Assembly (NCBI GenBank): GCA_016709305.1
Contig: JADJNA010000058.1
Location: 1-64,000, forward strand
Origin: Candidatus Villigracilis saccharophilus
Lineage (GTDB): Bacteria > Chloroflexota > Anaerolineae > Anaerolineales > Villigracilaceae
Length of the DNA stretch: 64,000 bases
Reading direction: 5' to 3'
Shown: one piece after another, positions 32,388-41,194 of the stretch
Position numbering within the stretch: position 1 is the stretch's first letter
Layout of the letters: every line of letters begins with the position of its first letter
Program-made: the position numbers and the translations under genes
Notes under the pieces: model-generated
The model's database searches: none
What the model saw: the letters and a program-made list of their open reading frames with translations, nothing else
Told to the model about the DNA's origin: nothing

Positions 32388-33902
32388 TCAATTCACAACT
32401 CGATACACAGTGACATTATGTTCATCGCTGCGATACACAAGAGTGTATTTTCCAGGGGCACTATTCAAAATCGGCAAAAGCTGTTTCTCGACACCCTCAT
32501 CCAGAATTGTACTTCTAGGTGTCTGGAGTAAAGGTGAAATAACGATGTAGTCGATACCCTGATTAACTACATAATTCTCGATGTTTTGCAGATCCCTGGG
32601 GTACCCCACTGTTTTTCTGTGTGCCTGCACATAAGCAGGTACAGGTTCATTAACCATGACAATCGCATCTTTCGGGGCGTTCTCAGCGATCCAATCTGTT
32701 CCAATAGACAAGTCTGTCATCTGCGAGCTGACCGGATTCAGCCAATCCTGAACATTGCGCGCCACCAGGGATAAAGTAACCGCCACCGCAACTCCAAACA
32801 CCAATCGCGCGGTAATTAAATGATTTTTTGTAACCCGTTCAAATATCCACTTCATCCCCCCGATTAGATAAAAATATAAAAATGGAATCATTGGAATTAA
32901 AAAACGCGCCTTGACGCTGCCTACTTTGGGATTCCAAAAGGCTAGAATAGCAACAAGATAAATCAACGCATACACATCGAATAACTTAACTCTCTTCCAA
33001 GAGATCAGAACCCCCAGAATGACCAAAAGCAAAATCCCTGTATTGGCCATCCACGGAATAGCTGAACCTAAAAAGTATGTAACCCTTTCTCCAAAGACAG
33101 GGATCAATCCACCTGCAATCGTCTCGTTAAGATAGCCAAGCAAGTTGGTCCACATCTGTCCGATCTTCTCCAGGATCGAGCCATTGAATACTTGAGATTC
33201 ATACCCGGCTGAAATCACGGATCCGCCGTTTCTGACATTTAACCAAAATTGGAACAGAGCTCCAAAAGAAAATACTCCAAATGTAATTGCACTTTCTTTA
33301 ATTCGGCGTGAAAATAGCAAATATAGGAACAATGCTAAAAAAATAGAAATCCCAATTGTGCGGATCAATTGAGTAAATAAAGCTGCCAAAGCGATCAGAA
33401 TGACAAGCCAGTAATTTGGTCTATCGTTCTGCGAATCGAAAAGAACCAGTGTGATCAAGGAAAATAGCAAATAAGAAGACTCAGACATGACTGTGACGGA
33501 CATCCCCACTAATAAAGGATTAAGCGCAAGTAGTCCGAAAATTATTTCAAGATACGGGGATTCGACCTTCTTCATAAAAAGTTTGTATATTAATAAAAGA
33601 GAGATCAGCCAGATAATTAATGTATAGACCTTGAGAACGCGATAATTGCCCGGGAAAACGGATGTCAATGGCGCAAGTAATATCGGCCAACCGGGTGGAA
33701 ATGCTCGCTCGATCTGCGGTCTGGGGAAATTGATCAACTCATACCCTTCCCCACTGGACAGACTCTCTGCCAGAATAATGTAATGAGCGTCATCGTACGA
33801 AGCACCCAGTTGCAGAGAATTAAATCGCAACAATCCCAGCGCAGCGCTGATGACCAGGAATAAAACAAGTATGTATTTTGAGAAACGATCAGCTTGCATC
33901 AT
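32388..33902 (-). CDS. Multi-TM glycosyltransferase-like membrane protein (PMT/family 39 fold)
   Basis: 504 aa. About 11-12 hydrophobic segments, with an acidic pair in the first extracytoplasmic loop: LGASYDDAHYIILAESLSSGEGY (Asp-Asp at about 35), the position of the catalytic Asp in GT-C enzymes, followed by FPPGWPILLAPL. A soluble C-terminal part contains WIAENAPKDAIVMVN and YIVISPLL. GT-C transferases use lipid-linked sugars on the outer membrane face; the acceptor is unknown. A TATGAT box ends 8 bases before the ATG at 33902 without a ribosome site (leaderless type). Convergent with the YdcZ gene, only 2 bases apart. Confidence 0.75.
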   Translation of the reverse strand: MMQADRFSKYILVLFLVISAALGLLRFNSLQLGASYDDAHYIILAESLSSGEGYELINFPRPQIERAFPPGWPILLAPLTSVFPGNYRVLKVYTLIIWLISLLLIYKLFMKKVESPYLEIIFGLLALNPLLVGMSVTVMSESSYLLFSLITLVLFDSQNDRPNYWLVILIALAALFTQLIRTIGISIFLALFLYLLFSRRIKESAITFGVFSFGALFQFWLNVRNGGSVISAGYESQVFNGSILEKIGQMWTNLLGYLNETIAGGLIPVFGERVTYFLGSAIPWMANTGILLLVILGVLISWKRVKLFDVYALIYLVAILAFWNPKVGSVKARFLIPMIPFLYFYLIGGMKWIFERVTKNHLITARLVFGVAVAVTLSLVARNVQDWLNPVSSQMTDLSIGTDWIAENAPKDAIVMVNEPVPAYVQAHRKTVGYPRDLQNIENYVVNQGIDYIVISPLLQTPRSTILDEGVEKQLLPILNSAPGKYTLVYRSDEHNVTVYRVVN

Positions 33903-33925
33903 TACGCGCAATCATATCAGCAACC

Positions 33926-33963
33926 CCAAACTTCGGATATCTTTAAAGACTTCCGAAGTTTGG
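33926..33963. repeat. 12-base inverted repeat between divergent promoters
   Basis: CCAAACTTCGGA and TCCGAAGTTTGG enclose 14 bases with a CTTTAAAG centre. There is no T tract and no gene ends here, so it is more likely an operator or dispersed element than a terminator. It lies 20 bases before the polX -10 box. Confidence 0.5.
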
Positions 33964-33983
33964 AGAGAGACAGGTTTTACACG

Positions 33984-34019
33984 TATAATTTATCAATGGA
34001 GAAAGGATTATCGTTATGA
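33984..34019 (+). promoter_or_regulatory. -10 box and 7-codon upstream ORF coupled to polX
   Basis: TATAAT (33984-33989) is followed 6 bases later by ATG (33996) opening a mini-ORF (MEKGLSL) whose TGA (34017-34019) overlaps the polX ATG at 34016 in TTATGATG. The predicted transcript would start at the mini-ORF, and GGAG/AAGGA inside it would serve as ribosome site for polX. Confidence 0.45.
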
Positions 34020-35737
34020 TGAACAACCGTCAGCTCGCAGATACATTCACCCTGATCGCCAATCTATCCGAGATTAAGGGTGAAGTCATTTATGTCATCC
34101 TCGCCTATCGCAAGGCTTCTGAAAATTTAATGACGCTCGGACGCGAGGCCAGCGAATACTGGAAGGAAGGCAAACTGCGCGAGATCCCCGGGGTGGGCAA
34201 AGCCATTGCGGAAAAAATTGACGAGCTGCTCACCACAGGCAAATTGGAATTTTTAGAGAAACTTAACCAGGAAGTACCTGCCAGTTTGGCAGATTGGCTG
34301 CAGGTCACTGGACTCGGACCGAAAAAGATCGCGTTGATATGGAAGACATTAAACATCACGGCGCTTTCTGAGTTGGAATCTGCCGCAAAAAACGGACAGT
34401 TGCGCGACCTGCCCGGCATGGGCACAAAATCAGAAGCTGCGATCCTTGAAGGGATCTCAGCTCTCGCAAGGCGTTCCGGGCGGATTCCCCTGGGACGCGC
34501 ATATCCGCTGGCACACGAGATCATTGCGACTCTCAAAAGGGTGAAGGGAGTCGTCGCGGCGGAACCAGCTGGTAGTTTAAGAAGGATGCGGTCCACAGTT
34601 GGAGACCTGGATATTTTGGTGGCATCCCAGGATTCGTCAGCTGTGATGGAGGCGTTCATTAATCTGCCTGGCGTGAGTCGCGTGCTTGGCAAAGGCGAGA
34701 CAAAATCAAGCATTGAATTTTCAGACGGAGTGCGCGCGCAGGTCTGGGTGCATGCGCCAGAAAAATTCGGGACAGCCTTGCAATATGCGACCGGCTCGAA
34801 AGACCATAATGTGCAGTTAAGCCAGATCGCATTGGCAAAAGGATTGTCATTATCTGAACATTCATTTACAAAAGCGAATGAGGAGATCTTTTGCGCCACC
34901 GAAGAGAAAGTTTACGAAACGCTCGGATTGCCTTGGATTCCGCCCGAACTACGCGAAGATCATGGCGAGGTACAAGCCGCGAAAACAAATAACCTTCCGA
35001 AATTAATTCAAGTAAAGGACATCAAAGCAGACCTGCAAACTCATTCCACGTGGAGCGATGGAAAGTTATCCATGCTGGAAATGGCACAAGCCGCCGCACG
35101 ACGCGGAATGAAAATTATCGCATTCACAGATCATTCTGTCAGCCTTGGCGTCACGGGCGGATTGAGCATGGAAGATCACAAAAAACAGGCTACGGAAATT
35201 AAAAAGATACAAAAACAGCTTGGCGATAAAATCCTGGTCTTGCACGCCAGTGAAGTCGAGATCAAAGCCGACGGCACGCTGGATTATCCCGATGAATTTC
35301 TTGCGACGCTCGACCTTGTCGTTGCATCCATGCACACAGGGCTGCGCCAGCCGCGCGAAAAGGTCACACAACGCACGATCAACGCCATTCGCAATCCGCA
35401 CGTGGATATCATCGGACATCCGACCGGCAGGTTGATCCCAGACCGGGAAGGCGCGGATCTGGATATGGAAGCGGTACTCAATGCTGCCGCTGAAACCGGC
35501 GTGGCGCTGGAGATCAACGCCCACCCATCCCGCCTCGACCTGGACGATATGTATGCGCGCCGAGCAAAGGAGTTGGGCATTCCCATCACCATCAACACTG
35601 ACTCGCATTCTGAAGCGGATTTCGATAACCTATTTTATGGCGTTGCCACTGCAAGGCGCGCCTGGCTGACCAAAGATGATGTGATCAATTGCTGGTCTGC
35701 AAAGAAGTTGTTGAATTGGCTGGAGAAGCGCGGATAG
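34016..35737 (+). CDS. polX: DNA polymerase X with C-terminal PHP domain
   Basis: 573 aa. Order: N-terminal helix-hairpin-helix 8-kDa domain (LREIPGVGKAIAEKIDEL at about 56-73), a second HhH (LRDLPGMGTKSEAAILEG), the polymerase palm with AEPAGSLRRMRSTVGDLDIL (GS and DxD catalytic elements), and from about 335 a PHP phosphoesterase domain (DLQTHSTWSDGKLS, FTDHSVSLG, HASEVEI, DIIGHPTGR, NTDSHS) with all metal ligands. It performs gap-filling synthesis and 3'-5' exonuclease work in base-excision repair. Confidence 0.96.
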   Translation: MMNNRQLADTFTLIANLSEIKGEVIYVILAYRKASENLMTLGREASEYWKEGKLREIPGVGKAIAEKIDELLTTGKLEFLEKLNQEVPASLADWLQVTGLGPKKIALIWKTLNITALSELESAAKNGQLRDLPGMGTKSEAAILEGISALARRSGRIPLGRAYPLAHEIIATLKRVKGVVAAEPAGSLRRMRSTVGDLDILVASQDSSAVMEAFINLPGVSRVLGKGETKSSIEFSDGVRAQVWVHAPEKFGTALQYATGSKDHNVQLSQIALAKGLSLSEHSFTKANEEIFCATEEKVYETLGLPWIPPELREDHGEVQAAKTNNLPKLIQVKDIKADLQTHSTWSDGKLSMLEMAQAAARRGMKIIAFTDHSVSLGVTGGLSMEDHKKQATEIKKIQKQLGDKILVLHASEVEIKADGTLDYPDEFLATLDLVVASMHTGLRQPREKVTQRTINAIRNPHVDIIGHPTGRLIPDREGADLDMEAVLNAAAETGVALEINAHPSRLDLDDMYARRAKELGIPITINTDSHSEADFDNLFYGVATARRAWLTKDDVINCWSAKKLLNWLEKRG

Positions 35738-35826
35738 GGATTAAATTTTAAAACACACTTGTGAAATTACGTGGTATATAAATATCGCTACTTCAGCGAT
35801 ATTTCATTTTCAAACATAGAGGCAAC

Positions 35827-36801
35827 ATGACAAAAGCACCAATTCCCGCTGGAAAGGTACGCTTTTTTAGCGGAAGTTCGAATATTCCGCTGGCGGGAAA
35901 GATCGCATCACACCTGGGCGTGCCCCTCGAATCAACTAAAATCACGCGCTTCAGCAATGACAATTTATACATCCAGCTCGGAGCCAGTGTGCGCTACCGC
36001 CGTGTGTATATCGTGCAATCACTTTCTCAGCCGGTCAATGATCATTTGATGGAACTGCTGATGATGATCGATATTGCCCGCGGAGCAGCCGCATCCGAGA
36101 TCCACGCCATCATTCCCTACTATTCCTTTGGGCGTTCAGACAAAAAGGATGCACCCCGCATTTCGATCACCGCCCGTCTGGTCGCGGATCTGCTGAAAAC
36201 AGCCGGCGCCACGCATGTGATGAGCATGATGTTCCATTCACCGCAAGTGCATGGTTTTTTTGGAGTTCCCACAGACCCGCTAAGCAGCCGAATGGTCTTC
36301 AAAGATTATCTGGAAAGCCTGGATCTTAGCGGAGCCATCATTGTCGCCCCGGATATGGGTCAGGCCAAATCTGCGGCACGGTTTGCCAAAACTCTCGGTT
36401 TACCCGTCGCCGCAGGGAATAAAGAACGGGTTTCAGATACAGAAGTGATCATCAGCGGTTTGGTGGGCAATCAGGTTAAGGGACATAAGCGCGCGTTGAT
36501 CTATGACGATGAAATCGCCACGGGCGGCTCGATCTTGGAAATAAGCCGAGTGCTTATCGAGCAAGGCATTGAGGATATTAAGGTGGTTTGCACGCACGGA
36601 GTGTTCAGCCGCAACGGTCTTGAACGGCTGGCAGTTGTTCCTCAAATTACCGAGATCATCACCACTGACACAGTTCATATGCCGCCTGAAAAAATACACC
36701 CCAAGCTCACAGTGCTTTCGGTCGGGCATGTCTTCGCGGATGCCATTCGCCACAACATCAACCGCGAGTCTCTCAGCGATCTGTTTGTGTTCGGCGAGTA
36801 G
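35827..36801 (+). CDS. prs: Ribose-phosphate pyrophosphokinase
   Basis: 324 aa. Makes PRPP from ribose-5-phosphate and ATP. VRFFSGSSNIPLAGKIASHLG is the N-terminal block, followed by RFSNDNLYIQL, the flexible-loop region YYSFGRSDKK and the catalytic RYSFxRxDxKD-like residues (about 98-107), and the PRPP-binding loop LIYDDEIATGGSI (variant of the usual VDDIIDTAGT). The loop variation and lower similarity suggest the divergent Prs group also found in Chloroflexota and archaea; activity is likely but the preferred substrate is less certain. Followed after 11 bases by a GNAT gene. Confidence 0.88.
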   Translation: MTKAPIPAGKVRFFSGSSNIPLAGKIASHLGVPLESTKITRFSNDNLYIQLGASVRYRRVYIVQSLSQPVNDHLMELLMMIDIARGAAASEIHAIIPYYSFGRSDKKDAPRISITARLVADLLKTAGATHVMSMMFHSPQVHGFFGVPTDPLSSRMVFKDYLESLDLSGAIIVAPDMGQAKSAARFAKTLGLPVAAGNKERVSDTEVIISGLVGNQVKGHKRALIYDDEIATGGSILEISRVLIEQGIEDIKVVCTHGVFSRNGLERLAVVPQITEIITTDTVHMPPEKIHPKLTVLSVGHVFADAIRHNINRESLSDLFVFGE

Positions 36802-36812
36802 GTGTATTCAGT

Positions 36813-37322
36813 ATGCAAGGGGTTGAATCTGCCCGCCTGGTTTTGCAGGCGCTGAGTCAACATCAACTTGAACTTTGCCTGAATGATCTGTCTATATTGG
36901 AGCATGAACTTGGTTGTGCCGTTGCGAACGATGTGATCGATAAAAATGTGATCCGCGCTTTGAACATGAAAATTAAAAAGATGGAGATCGCAGATCCATC
37001 CCAGCACGAGTGGTTCACTTATTGGTTGATCATTCTCCGTGAGAAAAAAATCGGTGTGGGATTGATCGGATTCAAAGGGTCGCCTGATGCAACAGGCTCG
37101 GTTGAGATCGGGTACGGGATCAGCCCAGCCTATCAGGGGCGGGGATTGATGAGCGAAGCTGTCCGCGTGCTGGCGGCTTGGGCGCTGAATCAGGCTGAGT
37201 GTCAGTGTGTGACCGCGACCCATGTCACAAATCCCGCTTCACGCCGTCTGCTTGAAAAATTAGGGGCGCAGCCGGTGGAAGAGAATCAAAGCGGGAGTTC
37301 CTGGAAGATATACAGAGTCTAA
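36813..37322 (+). CDS. GNAT family N-acetyltransferase (RimJ/RimL type)
   Basis: 169 aa. The acetyl-CoA-binding segment is EIGYGISPAYQGRGLMSEAVRVL (Q/RxxGxG motif as YQGRGL), followed by ATHVTNPASRRLLEKLG, the late alpha4-beta6 block of RimJ/RimL-like enzymes that acetylate N-terminal or other amino groups. The substrate is not predictable. It lies just behind prs and is probably cotranscribed. Confidence 0.88.
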   Translation: MQGVESARLVLQALSQHQLELCLNDLSILEHELGCAVANDVIDKNVIRALNMKIKKMEIADPSQHEWFTYWLIILREKKIGVGLIGFKGSPDATGSVEIGYGISPAYQGRGLMSEAVRVLAAWALNQAECQCVTATHVTNPASRRLLEKLGAQPVEENQSGSSWKIYRV

Positions 37323-37370
37323 CAAATGGTTAATAATTTGAATATATAATCCAATAAAAAAGGAGAACCT

Positions 37371-37865
37371 ATGATTAATAAATCACTGCAAGACGCAATG
37401 AATGACCAGATCAACAAGGAATTATATTCCTCATATTTGTACCTCTCGATGGCGGCATTTCTTGAAGAGAAGAACTTGCCCGGCTTTGCACATTGGATGC
37501 GCATTCAGGAAGCCGAAGAGCGTGAACATGCCATGAAGTTTTATGATTACATGGTGGAACGCGGCGGGAGAGTTACACTCAAAGCCATTGATGCGCCCAA
37601 GACCGAATGGAAGTCAACATTGGAATTGGCGGAGGAAGTCGCCGCGCACGAAGCCATGGTGACAGCTTCGATCTACTCACTATATGAACTGGCGCTCAAA
37701 GAGAAGGATTACCCCACCCAGATTATGCTGCAATGGTTCATTAGTGAACAGGTGGAAGAGGAGAAGAATGCCGCTGAGATCGTCTCGAATTTGAAATTGA
37801 TCGAAGACCGCGGTACAGCCATCCTGATGCTCGATCATCGTCTCGCCAAACGCGGCGGGGAATAG
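37371..37865 (+). CDS. Ferritin (non-heme, FtnA-like)
   Basis: 164 aa four-helix ferritin. Di-iron ligands are visible: NKELYSSYLYLSMAAF (first Glu), EAEEREHAMKFYDYM (Glu, Glu, His), and EQVEEEKNAAEIV (Glu pair). It oxidises and stores iron in a 24-mer cage in the cytoplasm. A TATAAT at 37345-37350 and AAGGAG before the ATG mark its own transcription; it ends at the terminator at 37876. No Fur-box-like sequence is evident. Confidence 0.95.
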   Translation: MINKSLQDAMNDQINKELYSSYLYLSMAAFLEEKNLPGFAHWMRIQEAEEREHAMKFYDYMVERGGRVTLKAIDAPKTEWKSTLELAEEVAAHEAMVTASIYSLYELALKEKDYPTQIMLQWFISEQVEEEKNAAEIVSNLKLIEDRGTAILMLDHRLAKRGGE

Positions 37866-37875
37866 GTTTATACTT

Positions 37876-37914
37876 AAGACCCTAAAGGTTTTGAACCTTT
37901 AGGGTCTTTTTTTA
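37876..37914 (+). terminator. Intrinsic terminator after the ferritin gene
   Basis: AAGACCCTAAAGGTT and AACCTTTAGGGTCTT arms with a 3-base loop, then a T tract. Confidence 0.9.
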
Positions 37915-37927
37915 TTTTAGGAGAGCC

Positions 37928-38368
37928 ATGGAAATCACAATTCGCCGCGTTACACAGGAAGACAAAGCTGAATGGTTTCGCATGCGTAAAGGTATCTGGC
38001 CAGATGTGCCTGATCACTATATGACCTTTGATATGGACGCTCTCCTTGCTGATGACAATTACCTGGTCATCTTTGGATGTGATGGTGACAGACCGATCGG
38101 CTTGACCGAAGCGCGGCTCAGAGATTATGCGGAGGGATGCTCGACCAGTCCAGTTGGATATATTGAAGGGTGGTATGTGCAGGATGAGTATCGCGGGAAA
38201 AGAATTGCAGGGATGATGACCCAGGCAGCAGAAGAGTGGATGCGCGCAAACGGCTGCACAGAGGCCGCATCAGATACCTGGCTGGATAATGAACCCAGCA
38301 TCCGCGCACACCTGAACATGGGGTACAACGAAGTGGAACGCCTGATACACTTTATGAAAAAATTATAG
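37928..38368 (+). CDS. AAC(6')-like aminoglycoside N-acetyltransferase family protein
   Basis: 146 aa GNAT. The series EWFRMRKGIWPD, AEGCSTSPVGYIEGWYVQDEYRGKRIAGMM, then RANGCTEAASDTWLDN, HLNMGYNEVERLIHFMK closely follows the chromosomal AAC(6')-I family (EGC.TSPVG-LEGW-V, ASDT, G+-E-ER). Those enzymes acetylate the 6'-amino group of aminoglycosides with acetyl-CoA. It is a typical housekeeping-like gene here: no mobile context, base composition similar to its neighbours. AGGAG precedes the ATG. Real resistance is not shown. Confidence 0.8.
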   Translation: MEITIRRVTQEDKAEWFRMRKGIWPDVPDHYMTFDMDALLADDNYLVIFGCDGDRPIGLTEARLRDYAEGCSTSPVGYIEGWYVQDEYRGKRIAGMMTQAAEEWMRANGCTEAASDTWLDNEPSIRAHLNMGYNEVERLIHFMKKL

Positions 38369-38384
38369 ATCAACATCTCGCATC

Positions 38385-40400
38385 ATGAAGAAACAGATCC
38401 TGCTCTTCCTCCCCATTATAGCGGTCATCGCCATTGAGATCGCAGCTTTTCGTTGGGCAGTTCAAGCAACAGGTCAATCCACGCGAAATATGGCAACCTT
38501 CTTTTCCGCCGCGGTTGCCATCCTTATCTTGATTACAGGTCTCGCGCCGGCGCTCATCAAACCGCAGAACAATCACACATTGGTCGCATGTTTTGCAATT
38601 GTATTTGCCTTTTTCATTCTGGTTCCATTTGAGTTAAAAGACCTGCCGCTTCTTCAGCCTGGCAAACCGTTATATCAATTCATCAATATCTATTTATTTT
38701 TACGCCTTGCAAACGCCGCGATCTTGCTGCCAATGGCCATACATGTCAGCGCGCGTTTTCCGCGTCCCACGAACGTACCCGCCCGAGTCATCGCATACAG
38801 CTACGCGCTTTCGATCTTTCTGTTCATACCATTCCTGCTCAGCTCCCGCCCCTGGCAGCGTATCCTGACCATCTCCCTGCTTTTCCTATGGTTCACAGTC
38901 GTTATCTTTTTCTTCATTCGCAATTTATTCATGATCGCGCGCGATCCAAACCCGGAGAATCAATTGGATGCCCAGCGCGCGCGCGTGGTCATGTTCAGCA
39001 TGATCCTTGCGGAAGTTCCACTCTGGTTGCGTCCGCTGACACTCGCCTTTGGGCTGGATATTTTCCATTATGAACTTTTACTGATCTTTCAATTGTTCAT
39101 TCCCATTGGGATCGCCTACGCCATCCTGCGGCATGATCTTTTTGGAATTGACCGCATCCTGCGGCGGACCCTGGTTTATGGGCTGGTCTCGCTTCTGCTC
39201 TTAACTTTATACCTGTTCCTGACCTCAAGCATTACCTCCCTTTTTACCGATTCGATTACCTCCCGCCCGATGGCACCCGTCATTAGTTTATTCATCTCCG
39301 CCCTGCTCTTTGAGCCGACCCGCAAATGGATACAGGGTTGGCTTGATAAACTTTTATACCCTGACAGATTAAAATTCCAATCGGCGATCCATTCGATGCA
39401 ATATCTGCTTGGCCGCGCGAACAGGCGCGAAGAGATCATGCATCTGCTCAATGATATTTTCCCGAACCAAATCGGCGCGGAGTGGGGCGCGTTGAAATTA
39501 TTTCCCGAGCCAGATGTCGCGCCCGCGCACCTCTCCCCTGCATGGAGCACGCGCCTCGTCGCGGGCAGCGTCCCGGTCGGCGGCTATTGGCTGGGAGCAC
39601 GCCGCGCTGGACCTGCCTACGACTCTGAGGAACGCAATCGCCTGAGCGCATTGATGGGACAAGCCGCGCTGGCACTGGCTTACTCTAATGCGTACGAATC
39701 TCTTTATGAGTTAAATAAAAATCTTGAGGCGCGGGTTCAAGAACAAACAACAAAAGCCATTACCGACCAAAAAGCCCTTGCCGCGTATGAAGAACGCCAG
39801 CGCATTGCGCGCGACCTGCACGACTCGGTCACACAAAGCATTTTTGGCATGAACCTGATGGCACGCGGATTAAAAGCCGCTGCGCCAGATTCGTTCAAGG
39901 GTCAACTGGCTGAACTGGAAACCATGGCTGGAAACATCCTCAAGGAAATGCGCCTGCTGCTCGATCAACTACGAAATGCCGAAGGAGAAGCGAATGCCGA
40001 TCTCTCAGGATCAATTCGCGGGTTGTGTGATGCGCTCTCCCGTCAAAGCGGCCCGGAGGGAGGTCCGCTTCTCTCCACCGGGCTGGAGATACCTGCAGGG
40101 GTCATCATCCCAAAACCGATCGCAGAAGAAGCCCTGTGGGTTTTACGTGAAGCGCTGCATAATGTGATCAAGCACAGCGGGAGCCGAACAGCGAAAGTTG
40201 AAGTGAAAAAAGATTCTGCATTGCGTGTGACCGTTCGTGATGATGGACTTGGCTTTGAGCCAAGTATGACACAGTCCGGACATTACGGTCTGCGAGGTAT
40301 GCGGGAACGGGTGCTGGCGCTCGGCGGCGAATTCAAGATCGAGTCAGAAATTGGGAATGGAACATCCATTTTTTTTGTACTACCTTTACCGAGGTCTTGA
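38385..40400 (+). CDS. Multi-TM sensor histidine kinase, NarL/HisKA_3 type
   Basis: 671 aa inner-membrane kinase. Residues 1-270 hold about seven to eight hydrophobic helices (a 7TM-type sensor), residues 340-440 look like a GAF-like domain, then a short coiled coil. The dimerisation box is QRIARDLHDSVTQSIFG with the phospho-acceptor H479; the ATPase domain has ALWVLREALHNVIKHSG (N box) and DDGLGF...GHYGLRGMRERV (G boxes). Its stop TGA overlaps the ATG of the response regulator (TGATG), so it pairs with it. The signal is unknown. Confidence 0.92.
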   Translation: MKKQILLFLPIIAVIAIEIAAFRWAVQATGQSTRNMATFFSAAVAILILITGLAPALIKPQNNHTLVACFAIVFAFFILVPFELKDLPLLQPGKPLYQFINIYLFLRLANAAILLPMAIHVSARFPRPTNVPARVIAYSYALSIFLFIPFLLSSRPWQRILTISLLFLWFTVVIFFFIRNLFMIARDPNPENQLDAQRARVVMFSMILAEVPLWLRPLTLAFGLDIFHYELLLIFQLFIPIGIAYAILRHDLFGIDRILRRTLVYGLVSLLLLTLYLFLTSSITSLFTDSITSRPMAPVISLFISALLFEPTRKWIQGWLDKLLYPDRLKFQSAIHSMQYLLGRANRREEIMHLLNDIFPNQIGAEWGALKLFPEPDVAPAHLSPAWSTRLVAGSVPVGGYWLGARRAGPAYDSEERNRLSALMGQAALALAYSNAYESLYELNKNLEARVQEQTTKAITDQKALAAYEERQRIARDLHDSVTQSIFGMNLMARGLKAAAPDSFKGQLAELETMAGNILKEMRLLLDQLRNAEGEANADLSGSIRGLCDALSRQSGPEGGPLLSTGLEIPAGVIIPKPIAEEALWVLREALHNVIKHSGSRTAKVEVKKDSALRVTVRDDGLGFEPSMTQSGHYGLRGMRERVLALGGEFKIESEIGNGTSIFFVLPLPRS

Positions 40401-41038
40401 TGTTAAGAATACTGATCGCAGATGATCATCAAATTGTGCGTCGTGGATTGCGAATGACGATCGAAGCAGAAAAGGACATGCAGGTTGCGGCTGATGCAGA
40501 GAACGGCTCACAGGTTTTGTCGCTGATCAAAAAACACAAACCCGATATCGTCCTGATGGATATGCAAATGCCAGAAATGGACGGTGTGGACGCGCTCAAG
40601 CAATTGCGTGTTGAATTTCCCGCGCTGCCTGTTCTGATCCTGACCACCTTTAGCGATGACGCGCATGTGTACGCTGCCTTGCGCGCAGGAGCAAGTGGAT
40701 TTTTGTTAAAAGAAATGAATGGCGATGAGCTTGTGTCGGCTATTCGCGGGGCAGCGCAAGGAAAGCCGCAGCTGCATCCTGAGATCGCGCGCAGGTTAAT
40801 GGCACGCGCTCCCATGCCTGACGACCCGTTCGAATCATTAACTGAACGCGAGCGCGACATCTTGAAATTGATCGCAAAAAGCATGAGCAATAAAGAGATC
40901 GCCTCGCAATTATTTTTGACCGAGATGACGGTCAAGGGCTATGTCAGCGACCTGTTCGCAAAGCTGGGAGTGAACGACAGAACCCAGGCGGCACTGATGG
41001 CTGTCCGCTTTGGGTTGGTCAAGCCCGAAGAGTTGTGA
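40400..41038 (+). CDS. NarL/FixJ family response regulator
   Basis: 212 aa. Receiver domain with phosphorylation site D54 (VLMDMQMPEMDG), acidic pocket ADD, Thr/Lys switch residues (TTF, LLKE); C-terminal LuxR-type HTH with LTERERDILKLIAKSMSNKEIA and TVKGYVSDLFAKLGVNDRTQA. It is the cognate partner of the kinase ahead. Targets unknown. Confidence 0.95.
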   Translation: MLRILIADDHQIVRRGLRMTIEAEKDMQVAADAENGSQVLSLIKKHKPDIVLMDMQMPEMDGVDALKQLRVEFPALPVLILTTFSDDAHVYAALRAGASGFLLKEMNGDELVSAIRGAAQGKPQLHPEIARRLMARAPMPDDPFESLTERERDILKLIAKSMSNKEIASQLFLTEMTVKGYVSDLFAKLGVNDRTQAALMAVRFGLVKPEEL

Positions 41039-41066
41039 AATACCGGGAATTTTTACATCACCCTGC

Positions 41067-41100
41067 ACAGGTCACGTTTTAAACGCGGCCTGTTTTTTTT
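41067..41100 (+). terminator. Intrinsic terminator after the response regulator
   Basis: ACAGG/CCTGT stem with inner partial pairing and eight T. Confidence 0.65.
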
Positions 41101-41194
41101 ACCTACGAACGAGGGGAAACAATTCCCCACCCCAGCGGGGGGACATAACTGTGGAGCGCGAGTATCCTTTGGCCATTGAACACGGAGAAAACCA

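Noticed and set aside
37876..37914. Ferritin downstream hairpin as an iron-responsive RNA
   Set aside because: Perfect arms plus T tract make it an ordinary terminator.
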